DNA from: Pseudomonas sp. EpS/L25
GTDB taxonomy: Bacteria; Pseudomonadota; Gammaproteobacteria; Pseudomonadales; Pseudomonadaceae
Assembly (NCBI RefSeq): GCF_001512295.1
Contig: NZ_LNUP01000002.1
Coordinates: 1,600,567-1,664,566 of the forward strand
Direction of reading: 5' to 3'
Length of the DNA stretch: 64,000 nucleotides
The notes under the pieces were generated by a model. It did no database searches. It was not told the origin of the DNA and worked only from the letters and a program-made list of their open reading frames with translations. Below, one piece after another: positions 17,861 through 26,383 of this stretch (within the stretch, counting starts at the first letter, position 1; each line of letters opens with the position of its first letter). Both the position numbers and the translations under genes were made by a program.

Positions 17861-19543
17861 TTACGCCTGATGCTTGGTGATCATCGGCAGGTTCAAGCCC
17901 TGCTCGTGCGCGCACTCGATGGCGATCTCGTAGCCGGCGTCGGCGTGACGCATCACTCCGGTGGCCGGGTCATTGGTCAGCACCCGGGCAATGCGTTCGG
18001 CCGCCTCATCGGAGCCATCGCAGACGATGACCATGCCCGAGTGCTGCGAGAAGCCCATGCCCACGCCGCCACCATGATGCAGGGACACCCAGGTGGCGCC
18101 GCTGGCGGTGTTGAGCAGGGCGTTGAGCAGCGGCCAGTCGGAGACGGCGTCGGAGCCATCGCGCATCGCCTCGGTCTCGCGGTTGGGGCTGGCCACCGAG
18201 CCGGAGTCCAGGTGGTCGCGGCCGATGACGATGGGCGCCTTGAGTTCACCGCTACGCACCATCTCGTTGAAGGCCAGCCCCAGTTTGGCACGCTGGCCCA
18301 GGCCGACCCAGCAGATGCGCGCCGGCAGGCCTTGGAAGGCGATACGCTCGCGAGCCATGTCCAGCCAGTTGTGCAAGTGGGCGTCATCGGGGATGAGCTC
18401 CTTGACCTTGGCATCGGTGCGATAGATGTCCTCGGCTTCACCGGACAGCGCCGCCCAGCGGAACGGTCCGATGCCCCGGCAGAACAGCGGGCGGATGTAG
18501 GCCGGGACGAAGCCGGGGAAGGCGAAGGCGTCGCTCACGCCTTCCTCCTTGGCCATCTGGCGGATGTTGTTGCCATAGTCGAAGGTGGGCACGCCCTGGC
18601 GCTGGAAGTCGAGCATGGCGCGCACGTGCTGCGCCATGGAGGCCTTGGCCGCCTTGACCACCGCGGCCGGCTCGGTGAGGGCGCGTGCGCGATAGGCGTC
18701 CCAGGTCCAGCCGGCCGGTAGATAGCCATTGAGCGGGTCGTGGGCGCTGGTCTGGTCGGTGACCATGTCCGGGCGGACGCCGCGCCGGACCAGCTCGGGA
18801 AGAATTTCCGCGGCGTTGCCCTGCAGGGCGATGGAGATGGCGCGGCCTTCGCGGGTGTAGCGGTCGAGGCGGGCCAGGGCATCGTCCAGATCCTTGGCCT
18901 GCTCGTCGACGTAGCGGGTCTTGAGGCGGAAATCGATCCGGCTCTGCTGGCATTCGATGTTCAGCGAACAGGCACCGGCCAGGGTCGCGGCCAGGGGCTG
19001 GGCCCCGCCCATGCCGCCCAGGCCGGCGGTCAGCACCCAGCGACCCTTGAGGTTACCCGCGTAGTGCTGGCGCCCAGCCTCGACGAAGGTCTCGTAGGTG
19101 CCCTGGACGATGCCCTGGCTGCCGATGTAGATCCAGCTGCCAGCGGTCATCTGGCCGTACATGGCCAGGCCCTTGGCATCCAGCTCGTTGAAGTGCTCCC
19201 AACTGGCCCAGTGCGGCACCAGGTTGGAGTTGGCGATCAGCACGCGCGGCGCGTTGCTGTGGGTCTTGAACACCCCGACCGGCTTACCCGACTGCACCAG
19301 CAGCGTCTCGTCATCGCCCAGCGTCTTCAGGCTGGCGACGATGGCGTCATAGCACTCCCAGTTGCGTGCTGCCCGGCCAATGCCCCCGTAGACGACCAAC
19401 TCCTCGGGATTTTCCGCGACCTCGGGATCCAGGTTGTTCATCAGCATGCGCAGGGGCGCTTCGGTGAGCCAGCTACGGGTGTTGAGCTGGGTGCCGCGGG
19501 GGGCGCGGATGGTCACGGAGCGATGGCGGGTGGCGTCGGTCAT
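17861..19543 (-). CDS. hutU: Urocanate hydratase HutU
   Basis: 560 aa, normal for urocanase, which uses a tightly bound NAD+ as electrophile to turn urocanate into imidazolonepropionate. The NAD loop [16 protein letters not shown] lies near residues 168-183, and other family blocks are seen ([45 protein letters not shown]). The ATG at 19543 ([10 protein letters not shown]) gives the usual N-terminus; the open frame to 19843 crosses the promoter and is not coding. A promoter and a HutC operator lie immediately upstream. Confidence 0.95.
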   Translation of the reverse strand: MTDATRHRSVTIRAPRGTQLNTRSWLTEAPLRMLMNNLDPEVAENPEELVVYGGIGRAARNWECYDAIVASLKTLGDDETLLVQSGKPVGVFKTHSNAPRVLIANSNLVPHWASWEHFNELDAKGLAMYGQMTAGSWIYIGSQGIVQGTYETFVEAGRQHYAGNLKGRWVLTAGLGGMGGAQPLAATLAGACSLNIECQQSRIDFRLKTRYVDEQAKDLDDALARLDRYTREGRAISIALQGNAAEILPELVRRGVRPDMVTDQTSAHDPLNGYLPAGWTWDAYRARALTEPAAVVKAAKASMAQHVRAMLDFQRQGVPTFDYGNNIRQMAKEEGVSDAFAFPGFVPAYIRPLFCRGIGPFRWAALSGEAEDIYRTDAKVKELIPDDAHLHNWLDMARERIAFQGLPARICWVGLGQRAKLGLAFNEMVRSGELKAPIVIGRDHLDSGSVASPNRETEAMRDGSDAVSDWPLLNALLNTASGATWVSLHHGGGVGMGFSQHSGMVIVCDGSDEAAERIARVLTNDPATGVMRHADAGYEIAIECAHEQGLNLPMITKHQA

Positions 19544-19574
19544 GGCGGGTCCTGCGAGAGTTTGGATGATAGAG

Positions 19575-19614
19575 CATGTATATACAAGTATAGGTAAAAA
19601 AGCCAACCAGGCAA
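19575..19614 (-). promoter_or_regulatory. hutU promoter and HutC-type operator
   Basis: Reading the minus strand: TTGCCT (19614-19609), a 16-bp spacer, TATACT (19592-19587), then the operator CATGTATATACAAG (19575-19588) overlapping the -10 box. It is a sigma70-type promoter that HutC would block. No convincing -24/-12 pair was found here, unlike at the transporter operon. The rest of the 330-bp gap up to 19873 shows nothing recognisable. Confidence 0.7.
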
Positions 19615-19873
19615 TAGGGCAGGAGGGGATCGCCATGGGCAGGCCCGGATCATCCTGCAGGGTGCAGGATGGATGCTGGACGCGGCTGGCCCCGATGCAG
19701 CCCGCGAGCGTCCTGCCCTGGGGCCATGACAGGGTAGCCACGAGCGACGCTTGGGATTCGTTCGGGAGGGACAGGTAGGGCGGTGCGGACGTCGATACGG
19801 GGCAGACAGCCCGGCGGAACCGCGGGCCTGCCGGATGGGGCAAAGGTCGAGACGCGGGGCGCCTAGAGACTGC

Positions 19874-21580
19874 TCAGCCCATCAACCCAGGCGTCCGCGG
19901 CGGCACCATCCGCCTCGATCCGGTCGCCTCGAAGGCTGCCGCCAGGCGCAACAGGTTGGAGTCGTCATAGGCGCGGCCGGCGAAGGTCAGGCCCACCGGC
20001 ATGCCGATGTCGGCCATCAGGCCCATGGGCACGGTGACGGTGGGTACGCCGAGGTGGCGGATGGCCAGGTTGCCGTTGGCCACCCAGACGCCGTTGCTCC
20101 AGGCGATGTCGGCGGAGGCGGGGTTGATGTCGGCATCGGCGGGCGCCACGTCGGCCACGGTGGGAAAGAGCACGGCATCCAGGCCCAGGGCCTGCAGCCA
20201 GTCTTCCAGGTCGAGCTTGCGGGTGAGCTCCAGGCCGCGCAGGCCGTCGGGGAGGGTGGCGATCTGCTCCCAGGACTTGAGGCCGCGTTCGGCCATGCGC
20301 ACGTATTCGGCCATGCCGGCCGCCAGGTCGCCCTCGCGATTGGGCAGGGTGCCGGGTTCGTGGGGGAAGATCAGCTCGCCCTCGACGTCGACCAGGCGAT
20401 TCAGCTTGGGATCGCCGTTATCGCGCAGAAAGGCATCGAAGCCCCAGGCGGACAGGTCCCAGAGTTCGTCGTGGAGGAATTCCTTGGAGACGATGCCGCG
20501 GTTGAACACCGTGGGCGCGCCGGGGCGGTCGCCTTCGCAGTTGGAGACCAGCGGGAAGTCCACCTCGATCACCGTGGCGCCGGCGGCTTCCAGCGCGGCG
20601 CGCGCCTGTTCCCAGAGGGCGATGACCGAGGCGCGGGTCTGGATGCGCTGGCCGGTGGGGCCGCCGATGCCGGGATTCTCGCTGGTCCCTGCGTCCGGGT
20701 CCTGGTTGATGAACATGCGCGGCACGCCGAGGCGCTTGCCGGCCAGCGCATTGGGACCGGCGACCAGGGCCTGGTAGGACGCCGGGCGTACCGCCGACGC
20801 CAGCGGCAGCGGCACCCAGGGTTGCAGGCGCCAGAGGTCGCCGGAGGTGTCGGGGTCGTCCGCCACCACCACGTCGAGCACTTCCAGCAGGTCGGCCATG
20901 GTCCGCGCATAGGGCACCACCACGTCCATGGTCGGCGTCAGCGGCCAGTTGCCGCGCACCGAGATGACCCCCCGCGACGGGGTATAGGCGCAGAGTCCGT
21001 TGTTGGAGGCCGGCCCACGACCGCTGGACCAGGTTTCCTCGGCCAGGCCGAAGGCGGCGAAGCTGGCGGCGGTCGCGGTGCCGGCGCCATTGGAGGAGCC
21101 GGAGGCGAAGGGAGCGGTGAGGTAGTCGGCGTTGTAGGGGCTCTCGGCGCGGCCGTAGACACCCCGCTGCATGCCGCCGTTGGCCATGGGCGGCATGTTG
21201 GTCTTGCCCAGGCAGATGGCGCCGGCGGCGCGCAGGCGTTCGATGGTGAAGGCGTCGCGCTGGGCCACCAGGTCCTTGAAGGCCGGGCTGCCGGAGGCGG
21301 CGGTGAGGCCCTTGACCAGGTAGCTGTCCTTGGCGGTGTAGGGAATGCCGTCCAGCGGACCCAGGGTCTCGCCACGGGCGCGGCGACGATCGGACTCGGC
21401 GGCTTCGGCCAGGGCGTCGGGATTGCGCACCACCACGGCGTTGAGGGCGGTGGCGGTGCCGGGGGCGTCATAGGCGTCGATCCGGGCCAGGTAGGCCTGG
21501 ACCAGTTGCACCGCGGTGACCTGGCCGGATTCCAGGGCGGCGCGCAACTCGGCAATGGAGCGTTCGGTTACTTCGATCAT
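19874..21580 (-). CDS. Amidase-signature family enzyme
   Basis: 568 aa. The amidase-signature core is present: DGIPYTAKDSY with Lys84, then FASGSSNGAG with the cis-Ser near S162. The nucleophile loop is unusual: AEETWSSGRGPAS, with S186 at the position of Ser in the standard DTGGSIR loop. The Lys-Ser-Ser triad can therefore still form, but the two glycines are changed. It ends about 330 bp upstream of the hutU start and is on the same strand. The substrate is unknown; GatA, aryl-acylamidase and allophanate-hydrolase relatives all exist, and the length exceeds GatA. Confidence 0.82.
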   Translation of the reverse strand: MIEVTERSIAELRAALESGQVTAVQLVQAYLARIDAYDAPGTATALNAVVVRNPDALAEAAESDRRRARGETLGPLDGIPYTAKDSYLVKGLTAASGSPAFKDLVAQRDAFTIERLRAAGAICLGKTNMPPMANGGMQRGVYGRAESPYNADYLTAPFASGSSNGAGTATAASFAAFGLAEETWSSGRGPASNNGLCAYTPSRGVISVRGNWPLTPTMDVVVPYARTMADLLEVLDVVVADDPDTSGDLWRLQPWVPLPLASAVRPASYQALVAGPNALAGKRLGVPRMFINQDPDAGTSENPGIGGPTGQRIQTRASVIALWEQARAALEAAGATVIEVDFPLVSNCEGDRPGAPTVFNRGIVSKEFLHDELWDLSAWGFDAFLRDNGDPKLNRLVDVEGELIFPHEPGTLPNREGDLAAGMAEYVRMAERGLKSWEQIATLPDGLRGLELTRKLDLEDWLQALGLDAVLFPTVADVAPADADINPASADIAWSNGVWVANGNLAIRHLGVPTVTVPMGLMADIGMPVGLTFAGRAYDDSNLLRLAAAFEATGSRRMVPPRTPGLMG

Positions 21581-21672
21581 GGTCAGTCGCCGTAGGAGAA
21601 TTCATCTAGCGCGTCATGATAGCCGGCTCGGCCGGCAGGGGCACGGGGACCGCGGTGGCCGGGAGCGACGGA

Positions 21673-22950
21673 TCAGGTCACCGGTGCGACGCCGGCACGG
21701 CTCGGCGCGCAGAGGCGCTCGACGTCCGCCGCGAGTGGCTGGAGCAGGGCGCGGTCTTCGGCCTGGCCGAGGGCACTCTCGGCGCGGGCCAGTGCCAGCC
21801 GGGAGTGGCGCAGGCACTCGCGCTTGATCCGTCCATCGCCTTGCACCGCCAGGCGGGCCAGGGCCTTCTGCAGGCGCATGCCCACCTCCACCAGGGGCGC
21901 GGCGTCGCGGCCCACCGGCAGGAAGAAGTCGTCGAAGAGGTCGTCCAGTTCCAGCGCCGGTACCTCGATCCGCGGATAGCGGGGTTCGACCGCCTCGCGC
22001 GCTTCGGTGAGCAGGGTCAGCAACCGCTGCGCGCGGCCGAGGATGGCGATGGCGGTGCCCGCGTCACTACGCGAGGGCACCAGGGCGCCGGTGGCGATCT
22101 CGCCCAGCACCGTGAGGCCGAAGCGCGGGTCCTGGTCGTGCAGGCGGCGGACGTCCAGGGTGAAGGCACTGCGCAGGCGGTCGTCCTGTTCGGGCGGCAG
22201 GCCCGCGACCCACAGCAACGGCTGCGCCGGGTCGACGAAGGCGCCGGGTAGCACCGCCAGGCGCAGACGGCCCCGTTCGCCGCAAAGCTCGGCCAGCAGC
22301 GCCATGTCCACTCGTTGCAGATAGCCGGTGCGCGTGGCCAGCAGCGGGCGGCCGGGCGGCGGCTCGTCCAGGGGAATGGCGCTGCCGCCTAGGTGGGGAT
22401 CGGCCAGCCAACGCTCCAGGCTGCGCTGGGCAGCGGCTTCGATGCTGTCGCTGGTGGCATCGAGCTGACCGAGACGCGAGAGGTGGTCGATCCAGCGCAG
22501 CAGGGTGAAGACGATCAGCAGGATCACCACCAGGGTGACGGCGAAGAGCACCACCCGGCCGTTGTCGCCATAGAGGCCGGTGCTCAGGGCGATGATGCCG
22601 ACCAGGCTGAACAGGAAGGAGCCGAGAAAGGTGGCCAGGGCGTTCTGGGTGGTGCTGTCTTCCAGCAGCAGCGGATAGGCCCGCGGCGTCACGCCGCTGG
22701 CCGCGGCGTTGTAGGCCGAGACCATGGTGCTCAGGGAGAAGGTGGTCACCGCCAGCATGCTGCTGGCGATGATGGTGAGGATCTTGTCGACGGCATCGGC
22801 GCCGACCTTGGCCGGTAGCGTCGCCGGAATGTGATCGCGCAGCAGCAGGGCGAGGAGGGCGGTCGCCACGCCGACGACCGAGAACAGGGTCGCGCGGAAC
22901 CAGAGGCGGCGCTGCAGCCCGCGCAACACCCAGCCCAGGCGGGTCAGCAC
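21673..22950 (-). CDS. DUF2254 membrane protein
   Basis: 425 aa. It has hydrophobic segments near residues 19-36, 60-76, 107-125 and 132-150, then a soluble C-terminal half rich in Arg and Leu. The block LAVTTFSLSTMVSAYNAAASGVTPRA (split here for reading at STMVSAYN) is the mark of the DUF2254 predicted membrane family. Function is unknown. It begins 7 bp after the cyclodeaminase-like gene ends, so the two are probably co-transcribed. Confidence 0.8.
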   Translation of the reverse strand: MLTRLGWVLRGLQRRLWFRATLFSVVGVATALLALLLRDHIPATLPAKVGADAVDKILTIIASSMLAVTTFSLSTMVSAYNAAASGVTPRAYPLLLEDSTTQNALATFLGSFLFSLVGIIALSTGLYGDNGRVVLFAVTLVVILLIVFTLLRWIDHLSRLGQLDATSDSIEAAAQRSLERWLADPHLGGSAIPLDEPPPGRPLLATRTGYLQRVDMALLAELCGERGRLRLAVLPGAFVDPAQPLLWVAGLPPEQDDRLRSAFTLDVRRLHDQDPRFGLTVLGEIATGALVPSRSDAGTAIAILGRAQRLLTLLTEAREAVEPRYPRIEVPALELDDLFDDFFLPVGRDAAPLVEVGMRLQKALARLAVQGDGRIKRECLRHSRLALARAESALGQAEDRALLQPLAADVERLCAPSRAGVAPVT

Positions 22951-22957
22951 CGGCTGG

Positions 22958-23590
22958 TCAGCCCATGGCCTGAGGCACGGGGGTGGCGCGCAGTTGGGCG
23001 AGACGCTGGTCGGCCTGTTGCTGGAGCTTGTCGCGCATCTGCCGGGCGGCCTCCCGGGCGTCGCCGGATTTCAGGCCATTGCGGTCGGCATCGACGGTGG
23101 TCAGCACGGCGCCCAGGGCACCGTGCAGCAGGCGGCCGCCGGCCAGGGTATCGCTGCGCAGCGGCTCGACGGTGAGCGGCGTGGCGGTGACGGCGAGGTC
23201 CAGTGCCTCCAGGCACAGCTGGGCGGTGGCGATGGGGATCTGCACGGCGTTGGCGGCCGCCAGGTTGAGCGCCTGCTGGCGCCGCTCACCCTCTTCGGTG
23301 GCGCCACTGGCCTGACGATCGGCTTCCAGGTAGTTGGCGAACGCCTGGACGTCGGCATCGGCGCAGGTGGCCAGGGCCTCCTGCAGGCGTTCGCCCACCG
23401 CGATCAGCTCGCCATGCCGGGTCACCGGTTGCCGCTGCTGGCTGAGCTTGAGGCCCTTGAGGATCAGGGCGACGCCCAGGGACGCCGCCACCGTGGCCGC
23501 GGCGCCGCTGCCCGGGGTCGGCAGGATGGAGCCGGTGCCATCGCGGAATTGGGCGAGGGTCTGCTGCCAGAGAGTAGAGGTTTCGTTCAT
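22958..23590 (-). CDS. Cyclodeaminase/cyclohydrolase family protein (FTCD C-terminal domain type)
   Basis: 210 aa, all-helical. The N-terminal loop ILPTPGSGAAATVAASLGVALILKG corresponds to the PGGGSAAA folate-binding start of formiminotransferase-cyclodeaminase and FchA proteins. These enzymes release ammonia from formimino-tetrahydrofolate or hydrolyse methenyl-tetrahydrofolate. The ATG at 23590 (MNETSTLW) is preferred over 23605. It is near the hut locus, but the HutF/HutG route needs no folate step and no formiminotransferase is visible, so a link to histidine degradation is speculative. Confidence 0.75.
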   Translation of the reverse strand: MNETSTLWQQTLAQFRDGTGSILPTPGSGAAATVAASLGVALILKGLKLSQQRQPVTRHGELIAVGERLQEALATCADADVQAFANYLEADRQASGATEEGERRQQALNLAAANAVQIPIATAQLCLEALDLAVTATPLTVEPLRSDTLAGGRLLHGALGAVLTTVDADRNGLKSGDAREAARQMRDKLQQQADQRLAQLRATPVPQAMG

Positions 23591-23786
23591 GCCAACCGCC
23601 TGCAAGCAAAAGGGAAGGGGATTCGGTCACGACCGACGGCTATTTGATCGTACGAAACGGCCGAGGTTCGCACGCTAAGTGCACTAAGCGAAAGGGTTTA
23701 CCGAGGCTTTACTTCGATTCCTGTCGTACCTCTGCGGAGCTTTCGGTTAAGGTGTGCCTGAAACAATAAGTTACAAGGAATTCGCT

Positions 23787-25154
23787 GTGGAGCCCGCCGT
23801 TCTCGCCTGGGTCGCTCATGACACTCGGCTGATCTTCTGTTGTCTGGCCGCCATCCTGGCCATCGTGGTGCTGATCGGTGTCACCCGTCTGCCACCCTTC
23901 CTGTCCATTCTCATAGGGACCTTCATCGCCGGCCTGGGCGCTGGCCTGCCGGCCGAGGCGGTGGCCAAGGCGTTCAGCAAGGGCGCGGGCGGCATCCTTG
24001 GCGAGGCGGGCATCATCATCGCCCTGGGCTCCATGCTCGGCGCGCTGATGGCGGAGTCCGGCGCCGCCGACCGCATCGCCAGTACCCTGCTGGGTCTGGG
24101 CAAGGGGCGCAGCCTGCCCTGGGTGATGGCGCTGGTGGCCATGGTGATCGGCCTGCCGTTGTTCTTCGAGGTCGGGCTGGTACTGATGGTGCCCATCATC
24201 TTCGTCATGGCCCAGCGTTCGGGTCAGCCGTTGCTGCGTATCGCCATCCCGGCACTGGCGGGCATGACTACCCTGCATGCGCTGCTGCCACCGCATCCCG
24301 GGCCATTGATCGCGGTGGGGGCGCTGCACGCGGATCTCGGCCTGACCATGTTGCTGGGGCTGGTGATCGCCATCCCGGCGGTGATCCTCGCCGGACCGCT
24401 GTATGGCGGCTGGCTGTCCAGACGCCTGGTGATCCAGCCACCGGCGGAGTTGGGCGAATTGTTCAGCGCCCGAGACCACGGCGCGCGTCAGCCGAGCTTC
24501 GGCCTGTCTCTGCTGGTGATCCTGCTGCCGGTGCTGCTGATGCTCGGCAGTACCTTCGCCAAGGTGGCGCTCGACCCGCGCAGCGGCTTGGCGGAAGGCC
24601 TAAAATTCCTCGGCGAACCGCTGATCGCCCTGGGCCTTGCCGTGCTGGCGGCCACGGTGCTGCTCGGCTGGGCCAGCGGCATGCCGCGCGAGCGGGTCGG
24701 CGGGGTGCTGCGCAAGAGCCTGGCGCCCATCGCCGCGCTGCTGCTCACCATCGGCGCCGGTGGTGGACTCAAGCAGACGCTGCTGGATGCCGGGGTCAGC
24801 CAGACCGTGGCCAAGGTGGCGGAGGGCGCCCATCTGCCCTACATCCTGCTGGCCTGGCTGATCGCCGTGGCGCTGCGCCAGGCGACGGGTTCGGCGACGG
24901 TGGCGACCACCACCACGGCGGGCATCCTGGCACCGGTGGTGGCTGGGCTCGCCGGCCCCCAGGCCTCGCTGATCGCCCTGGCCATCGGCGCCGGCTCGGT
25001 GTTCTTCTGCCACGTCAACGACGCCGGCTTCTGGATGGTGCGCGAGTACTTCGGCCTGGAGCTCAAGCAGACCCTGTGGGTCTGGTCGGTGCTGCAGACG
25101 CTGGTGTCCGTCACCGGTCTTGCGGGTACGCTATTGTTGTCGCTCTGGCTCTAA
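23787..25154 (+). CDS. GntP-family gluconate/organic-acid:H+ symporter
   Basis: 455 aa, about 12-14 membrane segments. GntP family blocks are seen: GEAGIIIALGSMLGALMAESG, PLFFEVGLVLMVPI, TLHALLPPHPGPL and the C-terminal FCHVNDAGFWMVREYF. The start is set at GTG 23787, seven bases after ACAAGGAA, giving MEPAVLAWVAHDTR; a GTG at 23754 lacks a ribosome site. Substrate is probably gluconate, but family members also carry glycerate, fructuronate or serine. Its TAA stop is the left 3-bp target duplication of a MITE. Confidence 0.87.
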   Translation: MEPAVLAWVAHDTRLIFCCLAAILAIVVLIGVTRLPPFLSILIGTFIAGLGAGLPAEAVAKAFSKGAGGILGEAGIIIALGSMLGALMAESGAADRIASTLLGLGKGRSLPWVMALVAMVIGLPLFFEVGLVLMVPIIFVMAQRSGQPLLRIAIPALAGMTTLHALLPPHPGPLIAVGALHADLGLTMLLGLVIAIPAVILAGPLYGGWLSRRLVIQPPAELGELFSARDHGARQPSFGLSLLVILLPVLLMLGSTFAKVALDPRSGLAEGLKFLGEPLIALGLAVLAATVLLGWASGMPRERVGGVLRKSLAPIAALLLTIGAGGGLKQTLLDAGVSQTVAKVAEGAHLPYILLAWLIAVALRQATGSATVATTTTAGILAPVVAGLAGPQASLIALAIGAGSVFFCHVNDAGFWMVREYFGLELKQTLWVWSVLQTLVSVTGLAGTLLLSLWL

Positions 25155-25294
25155 GAAGCTGTTCACGAGCTGCTGCGCGTCGGCCAAACTGCGTTGAAAA
25201 GGCCTTCGGAATGCTCATTTACCACTCGTAAACTCTGCTTCCTCAGGCCTTTTCGCCTTGTTTGGCTCTAGCTCGCGAGATCGTGAACAGCTTC
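25155..25294 (+). repeat. MITE family B, copy B1
   Basis: 140 bp with terminal inverted repeats GAAGCTGTTCACGA and its complement, flanked by direct repeats TAA (25152-25154 and 25295-25297). The left TAA is the stop codon of the GntP gene. The core holds GGAATGCTCATTTACCAC and GCTTCCTCAGGCC, shared in inverse orientation with family A and copy B3. It is non-coding. Confidence 0.85.
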
Positions 25295-25310
25295 TAATCG
25301 AGGACCGCCG

Positions 25311-25862
25311 ATGGACGCTCCCCCCGCCACTATCCGTCCCCGCCGCCGCGATCTGTTCCTGGGCTTCTTCGGCCTGGGCATCACGGCCTTCGGCGGGGTA
25401 TTGCCGCTGGCGCGCCGCTACCTGGTGGAGAAGCGCCGCTGGCTGTCGGCGGCGGAATTCACCGAGCTGCTCGGCCTCTGCCAGTTCCTGCCCGGCGGCA
25501 ACATCATCAACCTGTCGGTAGCGGTGGGCATGAGATTCGCCGGCTGGCGGGGAGCCCTGGCCGCCGCGGCCGGCCTGCTGATCGGCCCGACGCTGGTGGT
25601 GGTAGGGCTGGGCGTACTGTACGACCGCTTTCACGATCATCCGGTGGTGGGCCGCGCCTTCGCCGGTCTCGCCGCCGCGGCGGCCGGCCTGCTGGTGGCC
25701 ATGGCGGTCAAGCTGCTGCAGCCATTGCGTGGGCGCTGGCTGGCCCTGGGCGTCGCCGCGCTGGCCTTCGTTGCCCTGGCACTGCTCAAGCTGCCGCTGC
25801 TCTGGACCATGCTGGTGCTCACGCCCATCAGCGTGCTGTTCAGCTATCGGCAGGGCCTATGA
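25311..25862 (+). CDS. Chromate transporter family protein, first half-size subunit
   Basis: 183 aa. A single CHR domain with about five hydrophobic segments. It has the family start LGFFGLGITAFGGVLPLARR and the LLGLCQFLPGGNIINLSVAVG block. Full-length ChrA has two such domains; here they are two genes, the second overlapping by 4 bp (ATGA). Short CHR pairs are thought to work as heterodimers that export chromate or related oxyanions; the true substrate is unproven. It starts 14 bp after the B1 right-hand duplication. Confidence 0.88.
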   Translation: MDAPPATIRPRRRDLFLGFFGLGITAFGGVLPLARRYLVEKRRWLSAAEFTELLGLCQFLPGGNIINLSVAVGMRFAGWRGALAAAAGLLIGPTLVVVGLGVLYDRFHDHPVVGRAFAGLAAAAAGLLVAMAVKLLQPLRGRWLALGVAALAFVALALLKLPLLWTMLVLTPISVLFSYRQGL

Positions 25863-26383
25863 GCGCGACCCTGCTGACCCTGGCGCTGATCTTCACCCAG
25901 CTGTCGCTGCTGGCCTTCGGCGGTGGCAATTCGGTGCTCCCGGAGATGCAGCGCCAGGTGGTGACGGTGCACGGCTGGATGAGCGCCGCCGACTTCGCCG
26001 CACTCTTCGCCCTGGCCCAGGCGGCGCCCGGTCCCAATCTGATGATCGTGCCGCTGATTGGCTGGCACGTGGCCGGCTGGCCCGGACTGCTGGTCACCTC
26101 CCTGGCCAAGTTCGTGCCGTCCTCGCTGCTGACCCTTGGCGTGCTGCACCTCTGGCAGCGCTTCGCCGACCGCCCCTGGCGGCGCCATCTGCAGGCCGGC
26201 CTGGTGCCCGTCACCGTGGGCCTGGTGGCGGCCAGCGCCTGGCTGGTGGGCAGCAGCGTGGCCACGGCGCCGCTCTGGGTGCTGGTGCTGATCGCCGCGG
26301 CGCTGGGCTCGCTGTTCACCCGCCGGCATCCGCTGTGGCTGTTGGCGGGGGGTACCCTGCTCGGGGTGCTGTTCGGGCCCTAG
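25859..26383 (+). CDS. Chromate transporter family protein, second half-size subunit
   Basis: 174 aa. Second CHR domain: the start LIFTQLSLLAFGGGNSVLPEMQ, and ALAQAAPGPNLMIVPLIGWHVAG, the counterpart of the first subunit's FLPGG block. It overlaps the first gene by 4 bp and the convergent LysR gene by 4 bp at its 3' end. Membrane topology should be opposite to that of its partner, as is known for the two halves of long CHR proteins. Confidence 0.88.
   Translation: MSATLLTLALIFTQLSLLAFGGGNSVLPEMQRQVVTVHGWMSAADFAALFALAQAAPGPNLMIVPLIGWHVAGWPGLLVTSLAKFVPSSLLTLGVLHLWQRFADRPWRRHLQAGLVPVTVGLVAASAWLVGSSVATAPLWVLVLIAAALGSLFTRRHPLWLLAGGTLLGVLFGP

Noticed and set aside
19589..19650. sigma54 promoter before hutU
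   Set aside because: No TGGC/TTGC pair with the right spacing; a sigma70-type pair fits better.
19751..21595. 614-codon plus-strand frame opposite the amidase gene
   Set aside because: Low-complexity Gly/Ala/His product antisense to a recognisable amidase.
23754..23786. Upstream GTG start for the GntP gene
   Set aside because: No ribosome site; GTG 23787 has AAGGA at good spacing and gives the normal N-terminus.
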